NCBI RefSeq assembly: GCF_001447385.1
Contig: NZ_LLWQ01000008.1
Coordinates: forward strand, 16,607-80,606
Length of the DNA stretch: 64,000 bases
Reading direction: 5' to 3'
Origin: Paracoccus sp. MKU1
GTDB lineage: Bacteria; Pseudomonadota; Alphaproteobacteria; Rhodobacterales; Rhodobacteraceae
The notes beneath the pieces were generated by a model. It was not told the DNA's origin, made no database searches, and saw only the letters and a list, made by a program, of their open reading frames with translations. Shown piece by piece: positions 53,506 through 61,667 of the stretch (the first letter of the stretch is position 1; the number at the start of each line of letters is the position of its first letter). A program made the position numbers and the translations under genes.

Positions 53506-53569
53506 TCTGCCCTTGCACCCGCCGCCGTGCGACCCCACACTCGACCCGATCCCGCCTAGCCGAGCCGCC

Positions 53570-54622
53570 ATGCATTCCCTCAGACCGATTCATAACCGCC
53601 TGCGTCGTCCTTTCGGTCTGGGTTATGTGGATTTCTTCGACACCGCCGTCGAGCGTTGGGAGATCTGCCCGGCCGAGGTGGTCGAGATCACGCCGGGCAT
53701 CTGGCTGCCCGACCAGATCGAACATATCGCGCGCACCGAATTTGGCGACCTGCACGACATCCTGGCGCAGATGCAGGGCAATCCGGCCGAACAGACGCCG
53801 CCGACCATGGGCTACCGCTTTCGCGACGTCGATTTCGTCGATGGCGTGCTGCATGCCCGCGGGGCCGAACGCCACCTGCGCCAGCGCAAGCATTCCGGCC
53901 TGACCTATCGTCGCCCGCGCGAAAGCCTGTCGGGCACGCTTTACGAAAGCTGGATCGGCAATCGTTGGTTCGGCAACTGGCTCTTGAACGACTGCCTCGC
54001 CTATCGGCTGGCCGAGGAGACCGGCGCGCCCGTCACCTCCGCCCCGGTGCGGGGCGGCCATATCGCGCGCTACGAGCAATTGCTGGACATGACGCCCCGG
54101 CGCATCGGCGAGGTGCATTTCGACGAGCTGATCCTGTTCGACGACCTGCACAACAACAGCCACCGCCGCGCCCGCGCGCAAGAGAATCGCACCCGCATCC
54201 TCAAGGATCGCGCGTCGAAGCCCCTGCCCGGCGTCTTCATCTTCCGCGGCGCCAGCGGCGATGCCCGCATCCTGGAAAACGAGGCCGAGATCGCCGAGCG
54301 GCTGGAGGCCGAATACGGTTTCCACACGCTTTACATCGACCGCCACGATGCCGACGAACTGGCCGAGGCGGCCGGCGCGGCCCGGATGGTGGTGGGCGTC
54401 GAGGGCAGCCAGCTCGCCCATGGCGTCATCGCCATGGCGCCGGGCGGCACGGTGCTGACGCTTCAGCCGGCGGACCGGGTGACCACCTCGCTCAAGCTGC
54501 TGACGGATTGCTGGCAACAGCGTTACGCCATGGTCGTCGGCGCCGGGACCGCGGGCGGCTACCGGGTCGAATGGGACCAGATCCGGCGCACGCTGGACCT
54601 GATCGCGGCCGAAAATCCCTAA
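53570..54622 (+). CDS. Glycosyltransferase family 61 protein (DUF563)
   Basis: This is a 350-aa glycosyltransferase of the GT61 type. The best match is the C-terminal half: KPLPGVFIFRGASGDARILE, then VVGVEGSQLAHGVIAMAPGG and LTLQPADRVTTSLKLL. The family transfers xylose or GlcNAc in eukaryotes, and bacterial members act in capsule and LPS loci with unknown donors. No signal peptide or membrane helix is seen, so it is cytoplasmic or peripheral. I use the ATG at 53570 because the longer frame needs a TTG start and has an unconserved Pro-rich leader. A colitosyl or other deoxyhexosyl transfer is possible given its neighbours. Confidence 0.85.
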   Translation: MHSLRPIHNRLRRPFGLGYVDFFDTAVERWEICPAEVVEITPGIWLPDQIEHIARTEFGDLHDILAQMQGNPAEQTPPTMGYRFRDVDFVDGVLHARGAERHLRQRKHSGLTYRRPRESLSGTLYESWIGNRWFGNWLLNDCLAYRLAEETGAPVTSAPVRGGHIARYEQLLDMTPRRIGEVHFDELILFDDLHNNSHRRARAQENRTRILKDRASKPLPGVFIFRGASGDARILENEAEIAERLEAEYGFHTLYIDRHDADELAEAAGAARMVVGVEGSQLAHGVIAMAPGGTVLTLQPADRVTTSLKLLTDCWQQRYAMVVGAGTAGGYRVEWDQIRRTLDLIAAENP

Positions 54623-54716
54623 AACCCGTCCTAACAGTCAGGTTGAGTTTGCCGCGAGACAACGGAATATGGGGGCGGGCGACCTTTATTTCCCGCCGAA
54701 GTAATTAAACAAGTGC

Positions 54717-55259
54717 ATGGTGATGTTCGAAACTCTCCGGGATGACTACGTAAGACACGGCCGTTCGCTGACCGAACCCGCCTTTGTCTCGTTGGCCGTC
54801 TATCGTTACGGCCATTGGGCCATCGGGCTGAAGAATCCGCCGCTGCGCTGGCTGGCCAGCAAGCTCTATGCGTTGATGAAGATCTTCATCCTGAACGTGA
54901 CCAAGGTCTGGATTCCGCCGCAGGTGCGGCTTGGAAAAGATTTCCACATCATCCATGCCGAGGGCTCGCTGTCGATCCATCCCGACGTGGTGATCGGCGA
55001 CCGCTGCGGGGTGATGCACAATGTCACCATCGGCACCAATATGGGGCCCGGCGCGCCGGTGATCGGCGACGACGTGTTCATCGGCGTCAACTCCTGCGTG
55101 CTGGGCCCGATCACCATCGGCGACCGGGTGCGGATCGGTGCCAATACCGCGGTGACGACCAATGTGCCGCCGGATTCGGTGGTGATCGGCTCGCCCGCCA
55201 AGATCTATCCCAGCCTGCCGATCTTTGCCGCCAGGAAGAAAGCCCCCGCCCATGAGTGA
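54717..55259 (+). CDS. Hexapeptide-repeat acetyltransferase (serine acetyltransferase-like)
   Basis: This 180-aa left-handed beta-helix acetyltransferase has hexapeptide repeats from about residue 75 (IHPDVVIGDRCGVMHNVTIG, VIGDDVFIGVNSCVLGPITI, VRIGANTAVTTNVPPDSVVI) and the catalytic His in VMHNVT. It lacks the long N-terminal domain of housekeeping CysE and sits in a glycan cluster, so a role in O- or N-acetylating a sugar is more likely than cysteine synthesis. The GSPAKI end is typical. The ATG at 54717 has no strong ribosome site; GTG 54720 and ATG 54723 are alternatives. It overlaps the ligase gene by 8 nt. Confidence 0.85.
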   Translation: MVMFETLRDDYVRHGRSLTEPAFVSLAVYRYGHWAIGLKNPPLRWLASKLYALMKIFILNVTKVWIPPQVRLGKDFHIIHAEGSLSIHPDVVIGDRCGVMHNVTIGTNMGPGAPVIGDDVFIGVNSCVLGPITIGDRVRIGANTAVTTNVPPDSVVIGSPAKIYPSLPIFAARKKAPAHE

Positions 55260-56823
55260 CGATTTCGACCGCAGCATGTGGCGCCTGCTGGCCGACAACC
55301 TGCCCGCCCGTGCGGACAAGATCGCCGCCGTGGATCAGAGCCGCGCGGTCACCTATGCCGAGCTTGCGGCCGAGGCCGGGCGCGTGGCCGACTGGCTGGT
55401 CTCGCGCGGCATCCGGCCCGGTGACCGGGTGATCGTGCATCTGCGCAAGGGCATAGACGAGGTCGCGGCCATGTTCGGCGCCTGGAAGATGGGCGCCGTG
55501 GTCATCAACGTGAACATCCGCTGGACCCCTGCGCAGCTGGCCTACGTCGCCCGCGACAGCCGGGCGCGCGCGGCGGTCCTGCCCCGCAACGCGCTGGAGG
55601 CGCTTGTGGGCGAACATGCCTTGCCAAAGGGCACGGCCTATCTTGTTCAGGGCAAGGCCGAGGGCCTTGTCCAGGGCGCGGACCCCTGGGGGGCGCTTGC
55701 CGCCGACCAGGCTTCCGCGCCCGACGAATCCGACCCGCGCGGATTGGCGATGATCATCTACACCTCGGGCTCGACCGGCGCGCCCAAGGGGGTGATGCTC
55801 AGCCACCGCAACATCCGCGTGGGCGCCATCTCGGTCGCGGACTATCTGGGGCTGGACGAAAGCGACCGGCTGCTTTCGGTGCTGCCCTACAGTTTCGACG
55901 CCGGGCTGAACCAGCTGACCACCATGCTGCTGACGGGCGGGACGGTGGTGCACCAGCCGCTGACCATGCCGGCCGAGATCATCCGCATGGCCCAGGCCGA
56001 ATCGGTGACGGGAATCGCCGGCGTGCCGCCCCTGTGGAACCAGATCGTGCGGCTGCTGGTGGACCGTCCGACCGACCTGCCGGCGCTGCGGCGCATCACC
56101 AATACCGGCGGCAAGATCCCCCCGAACATCCTGGAGCTGCTGCCGCAGGTATTCCCGGGCGTCGACATCTACCTGATGTATGGGCTGACCGAGGCCTTCC
56201 GCTCGACCTATCTGCCGCCCGAGAAATTCGCGGCCAAGATGGGCTCGATCGGCCGGCAGATCCCGAACGCGCAGGTCTTCGCCGTCAAGCATGGCGAGGG
56301 CGTGGCCGGTCCCGGCGAACAGGGCGAGCTGGTCCATGCCGGCCCGCTGGTCAGCATGGGCTATTGGGAAAAGCCCGAGGTGACGGCACAGAAGATCCGC
56401 CCCTGCCCCGAACTGGCGCATCTGCTGGGCGACGAGCCGGTGGTCTGGTCGGGCGATCTGGTGCGCGTCGACGAGGATGGCGACCTGTGGTTCGTCAGCC
56501 GCATGGACGAGATGATCAAGACGCTCGGCTTTCGCCTGTCGCCGACCGAGGTCGAGGATGCGATCTCGCAAAGCGGGCTGGTGACCGACGTGGTGGCCTT
56601 CGGGGTCGAGGATGCCGATCTGGGCCAGGCGGTTCACGCGGTCGTGACCTATCTGCCGCAGGCCGACGAAACTGCGCTGGCCACGCATTGCGCCCGGGCG
56701 ATGCCGCATTACATGCGTCCCCAGCACTATCATTCCTGGCAAGGCGCAATGCCGCGGACCGCCAGCGGCAAGCTGGACCGCCCCGCCATCATTTCCGCCG
56801 CCAAGGCCGCATTGCAGAACTGA
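55252..56823 (+). CDS. AMP-forming acyl/amino-acid ligase, exosortase-A-associated type
   Basis: This 523-aa adenylating enzyme has the ANL motifs MIIYTSGSTGAPKGVMLSH, LMYGLTEAFRSTYLPP, VVWSGDLVRVDEDGDLWFVS with RMDEMIKTLGFRLSPTEVED, and the final lysine motif in RTASGKLDR. Together with the following ACP and PLP decarboxylase genes it matches the conserved three-gene set I know from exosortase A loci (acyl-CoA ligase, ACP, decarboxylase). It probably loads a substrate on the ACP. The start overlaps the acetyltransferase gene, in frame with SDDFDRSMWRLL. No exosortase or PEP-CTERM protein is visible here. Confidence 0.88.
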   Translation: MSDDFDRSMWRLLADNLPARADKIAAVDQSRAVTYAELAAEAGRVADWLVSRGIRPGDRVIVHLRKGIDEVAAMFGAWKMGAVVINVNIRWTPAQLAYVARDSRARAAVLPRNALEALVGEHALPKGTAYLVQGKAEGLVQGADPWGALAADQASAPDESDPRGLAMIIYTSGSTGAPKGVMLSHRNIRVGAISVADYLGLDESDRLLSVLPYSFDAGLNQLTTMLLTGGTVVHQPLTMPAEIIRMAQAESVTGIAGVPPLWNQIVRLLVDRPTDLPALRRITNTGGKIPPNILELLPQVFPGVDIYLMYGLTEAFRSTYLPPEKFAAKMGSIGRQIPNAQVFAVKHGEGVAGPGEQGELVHAGPLVSMGYWEKPEVTAQKIRPCPELAHLLGDEPVVWSGDLVRVDEDGDLWFVSRMDEMIKTLGFRLSPTEVEDAISQSGLVTDVVAFGVEDADLGQAVHAVVTYLPQADETALATHCARAMPHYMRPQHYHSWQGAMPRTASGKLDRPAIISAAKAALQN

Positions 56824-56842
56824 CCAGAGAGGCATTGAATCC

Positions 56843-57079
56843 ATGAGCCTGAGCAAGGACGAGCTGATCCGCTACATCCGCAGCGAGCTGAACATCGACA
56901 CGCCGCTGGAGGGCGATACCGAGCTTTTCTCGACCGGAATGCTGGATTCGGTGGCGATGGTCGGGCTGATCTCCTTCGTCGAACAGCATGCGGGAATACG
57001 GGTGCAGCCGGGGGACGTGACGCTGGACAATTTCGACAGCGTGGACGCGATCCTCGCCTATGTGCAGTCCCTTGACTGA
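56843..57079 (+). CDS. Acyl carrier protein
   Basis: This 78-aa carrier protein is built on a four-helix bundle. The 4'-phosphopantetheine attachment serine is Ser36 in TGMLDSVAMVGL (DSV in place of the more common DSL). It lies between the AMP ligase and the decarboxylase, which points to a dedicated carrier for an activated acyl or aminoacyl group rather than fatty acid synthesis. AGAGAGGC 8-15 nt upstream of the ATG is a possible ribosome site. The last 20 nt overlap the next coding sequence. Confidence 0.9.
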   Translation: MSLSKDELIRYIRSELNIDTPLEGDTELFSTGMLDSVAMVGLISFVEQHAGIRVQPGDVTLDNFDSVDAILAYVQSLD

Positions 57080-58298
57080 CCTGGACCGGCAACTGGCCGA
57101 GGCCGCCGCGCGCTTCGGCACCCCGGCCTATGTCTATGCTACCGACGAGATCGAGGCCCGGCTCGCGCATCTGCGCGCGCATCTGGGGCACTGGTTCGCC
57201 GTCAGCTTCGCGGTCAAGAGCAACCCGAACCCGGACCTGCTGGACTGGATGCGGGGCCGGCTGGATTATCTCGACATCTCCTCGGGCGGCGAATTCGCGC
57301 TGAGCCAGGAGGCGGGCTGGGATGCGGCGAAGGTCAGCTTCACCGGCCCGGCCAAGCGCGATGCCGAGCTGCGCCCCGCCATCGCCGCCGGCCTGGGCGA
57401 ATTGGTGCTGGAAAGCCTGCGCGAGGCGCGGCTGGCCGATGCCGTCGCCAGCGAACTGGGCCGGGTCCAGCCGGTGCTGATTCGCATCGCGCCGGCACGG
57501 GTGCCCAAGGGTTTCGGCGACCAGATGGCCGGCCGGCCCAGCCCCTTCGGCATCGATGTCGAGGACGCGGCCGAGATCCTGCCGCAGATCGCCGCCCTGC
57601 CGAACCTGCGCATCATCGGGCTGCACATTTACTCCGGCACGCAATGCCTCAAGCCCGAGGCGATCTGCGAGAACTGGCGCATCTTCATGCAGGTGTTTTC
57701 CGAAACCTGCGCGGCGCTGGACCTGAACCCCGAGAAGCTGATCTTCGGCGCCGGGCTGGGCATCCCCTACCACCCCGGCGACAGCGCGCTGGACCTCGCC
57801 GCCATCGCGGCCGAGATCGGCCCCGAACTCGACGCCTTCGCCGCGCATTTTCCCGCGACCCGGCTGGTGCTGGAACTGGGCCGCTATCTGGTCGGCCCGG
57901 CGGGCTGGTTCCTGACCCGCGTGGTCTCGGTCAAGCAGTCGCGCGGCACCCGAATCGCCATCTGCGACGGCGGGCTGAACGGCAACCTGGCGGCCTCGGG
58001 CAATTTCGGCATGGTGCTGCGGCGCAATTACGTCATGCACCGGGTCGGCGGCGACGAGAACGGCGCGCGGCCCGAGGAGAAGCAGGATATTTCCGGCCCG
58101 CTCTGCACCTCGATCGACAAGCTGGGCGGCGGCGTCGCCCTGCCGCGGCTGGAGGAAGGCGACCTGATCGCCATCCATGCCTGCGGCGCCTATGGGCCCA
58201 CGGCCAGCCCGCTGCATTTCATCAGCCATCCCCTGCCGGCCGAGGTGCTGGTCACCGGCGGGCAGATGCGGGACGTGACGCGAATCCGGGACCGCTAG
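57060..58298 (+). CDS. PLP-dependent decarboxylase (LysA/alanine-racemase fold), exosortase-A-associated type
   Basis: This 412-aa fold-type III enzyme decarboxylates a diamino acid or a related substrate. The PLP lysine is K53 in VSFAVKSNPNPDLLDWM; other motifs are DISSGGEFALSQEAG, LHIYSGTQCL, the phosphate-binding FGAGLGIPYH, ELGRYLVGPAG and the active-site cysteine in GPLCTSIDKLGGG. Its ligase-ACP-decarboxylase context fits the exosortase-type set. Overlap with ACP by 20 nt decides for the ATG at 57060, and a TTG at 57072 is an alternative. It ends the glycan cluster; the next gene is 145 nt away. Confidence 0.88.
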   Translation: MCSPLTDLDRQLAEAAARFGTPAYVYATDEIEARLAHLRAHLGHWFAVSFAVKSNPNPDLLDWMRGRLDYLDISSGGEFALSQEAGWDAAKVSFTGPAKRDAELRPAIAAGLGELVLESLREARLADAVASELGRVQPVLIRIAPARVPKGFGDQMAGRPSPFGIDVEDAAEILPQIAALPNLRIIGLHIYSGTQCLKPEAICENWRIFMQVFSETCAALDLNPEKLIFGAGLGIPYHPGDSALDLAAIAAEIGPELDAFAAHFPATRLVLELGRYLVGPAGWFLTRVVSVKQSRGTRIAICDGGLNGNLAASGNFGMVLRRNYVMHRVGGDENGARPEEKQDISGPLCTSIDKLGGGVALPRLEEGDLIAIHACGAYGPTASPLHFISHPLPAEVLVTGGQMRDVTRIRDR

Positions 58299-58381
58299 GC
58301 CCCGGCTCCGCGCCTCGCACGGCAGCGTGATAAAATATTCCTGATCTTGGATTTTTGCGTCGTTTTTCTCGACCGGGTCGG

Positions 58382-58411
58382 TTGTGTTTTCCAGGCCTGC
58401 GCGTCTATTAT
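58382..58411 (+). promoter_or_regulatory. Candidate promoter of the Mrp antiporter operon
   Basis: TTGTGT (58382-58387) and TATTAT (58406-58411) are 18 nt apart and lie 32 nt before the mrpA start codon. The region is AT-rich compared with its neighbours. No operator repeat stands out. Confidence 0.4.
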
Positions 58412-58443
58412 CGGCGCACAGCCCGAACCGGAAAAGGAACACG

Positions 58444-61323
58444 ATGGTCGAACAGAACCTGTTGCTCTTGCTTGTTCTGACGCCATTCGTGTCGGCCGCC
58501 CTGGCGGCCACGCTTCCCATAGGGGCACGCAACGCCGAAGCCTGGCTGGCCGGGCTGACGATGATCGTCGCACTGGTGATCCTTGCCGTGCTCTACCCCG
58601 CCGTGACCGAGGGGCAGCACATCACCGGCACCTTCCGATGGGTCAGTTCCATCGGGCTTGACCTGACCTTCCGCATCGACGGCTTTTCCTGGCTGTTCAT
58701 GGTGCTGGTGGTGGGGATCGGCTTCCTGGTCATCCTCTACGCGCGCTATTACATGTCGCCCGACGACCCGGTGCCGCGGCTTTATTCCTGCCTGCTGGCC
58801 TTTGCCGGCGCCATGTCGGGGCTGCTGCTGTCGGGCAACATCATCATGCTGGTGGTGTTCTGGGAGCTGACCAGCATCGTGTCGTTCCTGCTGATCGGCT
58901 ATTGGTTCCAGCGGCAGGATGCGCGCGACGGGGCGCGGATGTCGCTGATCGTGACCGCCTCGGGCGGGCTGTGCCTGATGGTGGCGATGATCATCCTGGG
59001 CCAGATCGCCGGCAGCTACGAGCTGGACGCCGTGCTCAAGGCCGGGCCGCAGATCACCAGCCACCGCCTTTATCCCGTGGTGCTGATCCTGTTCGTGCTG
59101 GGCGCCTTCACCAAATCGGCGCAGTTTCCGTTCCATTTCTGGCTGCCCAACGCCATGGCGGCGCCGACACCGGTCTCGGCCTATCTGCATTCGGCGACCA
59201 TGGTGAAGGCCGGGGTCTTCGTGCTGCTGCGCTTTCACCCGGCACTGGGGGGCACGGATGCCTGGTTCCAGATCGTCACCGGCATCGGCATGACCACGCT
59301 GCTGCTGGGGGCGGTGGTGGCGCTGTTCCGCCACGACCTCAAGGGCCTGCTGGCCTATTCCACCATCAGCCATCTGGGGCTCATCACCGCGCTGGCCGGG
59401 ATCGGCAGCCCCTTCGCGCTGATCGCGGCGGTGTTCCACATCGTCAACCACGCGGTGTTCAAGGCCTCGCTGTTCATGGCTGCCGGCATCATCGACCACG
59501 AGACGGGCACCCGCGACATGCGCCGCCTGTCTGGCCTGGCGCGGGTGATGCCGGTCACGGCGACGCTGGCGATCATCGCCTCGGGCGCCATGGCCGGGGT
59601 GCCGCTGCTCAACGGGTTCCTGTCGAAGGAGATGTTCTTCGAGGCGACCTATGTCTGGAACAACGGCGGCTCGCTCGACAGTTTCGCGCCTTATGTCGCG
59701 GTGCTGGCCGGGGCGTTCAGCGCCGCCTATTCGCTGCGCTTCATCGTCACGGTGTTCTTCGGCCCGCCCGCCACCGACCTGCCGCAGGAACCGCACGAGC
59801 CGCCGCTGCTCATGCGCCTGCCCGTGGCGATCCTGGTGGCGATCTGCCTGGCGGTCGGCATGTTCCCGCAGCAGGTTCTGGGCACCTGGCTGCAAACCGC
59901 CAGCATGGCGGTGGTCGGTCCCGAGCTGCCGCATTTCAGCCTGAAGATCTGGCACGGCGTCAGCCCGCCGCTGATCATGAGCCTGATCGCCATGTCGCTG
60001 GGTACGCTGATCTATCTGCTGCCGCGCCGGCTGATCGATTCGGGCGAGGATGGCACCCGCCTGATGCGCCGGCTGGATTTCGCGCGCGGCTTCGACTGGC
60101 TGTTGCAGCTCCTCACCGTCAAGCTGCCGCGCTTTGCGCTGCGGGTGCTGTCGGCGCACGGGCTTCAGTCGCAGTTGCGCGCCATGGTGCTGTTGTCGCT
60201 GGCCGGGGCCTGGTTCGTGCTGCGCACGCTGGACTGGAACGTGCCGATGCCCGAGCTGGGCGCCAGCGAGCTGGTCTTTGCCCTGCTGTGGCTGGTCGGC
60301 GGCACCTGCGCCATCGGCGCCGCTTGGCAGGCCAAGTATCACCGTTTCGCGGCGCTGGTGCTGATGGGCGGCGCCGGGCTGGTGACCTGCGCGACCTTCG
60401 TCTGGCTGTCGGCCCCCGACCTGGCCGTGACCCAGCTTCTGGTCGAGATCGCCACCACCGCCCTGCTGCTGCTGGGCCTGCGCTGGCTGCCCAAGCGCGA
60501 CGAGGAGATTCCCGGCGACAACAATCTGGTCGCCCGTTCGCGCCGCAGCCGCGACCTGCTGATCGCCCTGGCCTGCGGCTCGGGCATGACCGCGCTGGCG
60601 CTGGCGGTGCTGCTGACCGCGCCCGGCGCTTCGGTCGGCGACTGGTTCCTGCGCAACGCCTATGTCGAGGGCGGCGGAACCAATGTCGTCAACGTGATCC
60701 TGGTCGATTTCCGCGCCTTCGACACCTTCGGCGAGATCACCGTCCTGGCCATCGTCGGGCTGACGGTCTATGCGCTCTTGCGCCGCTTCCGCCCGGCGCC
60801 GGAAAGCGTCGAGCGACCGCGCCCGCAGCTCGACGCCGAGGAACAGGCGCTGGAAGCCTATCTCTTCGTGCCTTCGGTGCTGATGCAATGGATGTTCGCG
60901 CCGATCATCGCGCTGTCGGCCTATCTGTTCTTCCGCGGCCATGACCTGCCGGGCGGCGGCTTTGCCGCCGGCGTCACCCTGGCCGTCGGCCTGCTGCTGC
61001 AATATGTCGCCGCCAATGTGCGCTGGGTCGAGGCGCGGATCATCGTGCTGCCGGTGCGCTGGATGGCCTCGGGCCTGACCATCTCGGCGGCGGTCGGGGC
61101 CGGGTCCTGGATCTTCGGCTATCCCTTCCTCAGCGCGCATGCGCAATATCTGGACATTCCCGTCATCGGCAAGGTGCCCTTCTCGACCGCGATGCTGTTC
61201 GATTTCGGCGTGTTCTCGCTGGTGCTGGGCGCCATCGTGCTGATGCTGATCGCCATCGCCCACCAGTCGCTGCGCGTCGCCCCGCGCGCCCGCGCGGTCG
61301 AAACCAGCGAGGAGACAAGCTGA
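58444..61323 (+). CDS. mrpA: Mrp Na+(K+)/H+ antiporter subunit A, fused with subunit B
   Basis: This is the largest part of the Mrp antiporter, a proton-pumping membrane complex related to complex I subunits. The 959-aa product has a NuoL-like N-terminal region (VFWELTSIVSFLLIGYWFQR; AQFPFHFWLPNAMAAPTPVS; GLLAYSTISHLGLI) with the antiporter Glu/Lys residues. A middle part follows. From about residue 805 it has an MrpB domain (MQWMFAPIIALSAYLFFRGH; PGGGFAAGVTLAVGLLLQY). A/B fusion is normal for group-2 systems (PhaAB type). AAGGA 5-9 nt upstream sets the ATG. It overlaps mrpC by 1 nt (TGATG). Confidence 0.95.
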   Translation: MVEQNLLLLLVLTPFVSAALAATLPIGARNAEAWLAGLTMIVALVILAVLYPAVTEGQHITGTFRWVSSIGLDLTFRIDGFSWLFMVLVVGIGFLVILYARYYMSPDDPVPRLYSCLLAFAGAMSGLLLSGNIIMLVVFWELTSIVSFLLIGYWFQRQDARDGARMSLIVTASGGLCLMVAMIILGQIAGSYELDAVLKAGPQITSHRLYPVVLILFVLGAFTKSAQFPFHFWLPNAMAAPTPVSAYLHSATMVKAGVFVLLRFHPALGGTDAWFQIVTGIGMTTLLLGAVVALFRHDLKGLLAYSTISHLGLITALAGIGSPFALIAAVFHIVNHAVFKASLFMAAGIIDHETGTRDMRRLSGLARVMPVTATLAIIASGAMAGVPLLNGFLSKEMFFEATYVWNNGGSLDSFAPYVAVLAGAFSAAYSLRFIVTVFFGPPATDLPQEPHEPPLLMRLPVAILVAICLAVGMFPQQVLGTWLQTASMAVVGPELPHFSLKIWHGVSPPLIMSLIAMSLGTLIYLLPRRLIDSGEDGTRLMRRLDFARGFDWLLQLLTVKLPRFALRVLSAHGLQSQLRAMVLLSLAGAWFVLRTLDWNVPMPELGASELVFALLWLVGGTCAIGAAWQAKYHRFAALVLMGGAGLVTCATFVWLSAPDLAVTQLLVEIATTALLLLGLRWLPKRDEEIPGDNNLVARSRRSRDLLIALACGSGMTALALAVLLTAPGASVGDWFLRNAYVEGGGTNVVNVILVDFRAFDTFGEITVLAIVGLTVYALLRRFRPAPESVERPRPQLDAEEQALEAYLFVPSVLMQWMFAPIIALSAYLFFRGHDLPGGGFAAGVTLAVGLLLQYVAANVRWVEARIIVLPVRWMASGLTISAAVGAGSWIFGYPFLSAHAQYLDIPVIGKVPFSTAMLFDFGVFSLVLGAIVLMLIAIAHQSLRVAPRARAVETSEETS

Positions 61324-61667
61324 TGGAACTGATCCTGGCCCTTGCCATCGGCATCCTGGTCGGCTCCGGCGTCTGGCTGCTGCTGCGCCCGCGCTCCTAT
61401 CAGGTCATCATCGGCCTGTGCCTGCTGGCCTATGGCGTGAACCTGTTCATCTTTGCCATGGGCCGGCTTTACGTCGGCGCGGCGCCGATCATGCCCAAGG
61501 GCGGCTTCGTCGATCCGACCGCCTATGCCGACCCGCTGCCGCAGGCGCTGGTGCTGACCGCCATCGTCATCAGCTTTGCCACCACGGCGCTGTTCCTCGT
61601 CCTGATGATCGCCGCACGCGGCGCCACGGGCACCGACCATGTCGATGGCAAGGAGCGTCATTCATGA
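61323..61667 (+). CDS. mrpC: Mrp antiporter subunit C (NuoK-like)
   Basis: This 114-aa protein with three membrane helices is homologous to NuoK. Key pieces are LALAIGILVGSGVWLLLRPR, SYQVIIGLCLLAYGVNLFIF and PLPQALVLTAIVISFATTAL, with the conserved DPLPQALVLTAIVI motif of MrpC. It starts on the A of the preceding TGA and overlaps the next ATG (ATGA), showing operon coupling. Confidence 0.95.
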   Translation: MELILALAIGILVGSGVWLLLRPRSYQVIIGLCLLAYGVNLFIFAMGRLYVGAAPIMPKGGFVDPTAYADPLPQALVLTAIVISFATTALFLVLMIAARGATGTDHVDGKERHS

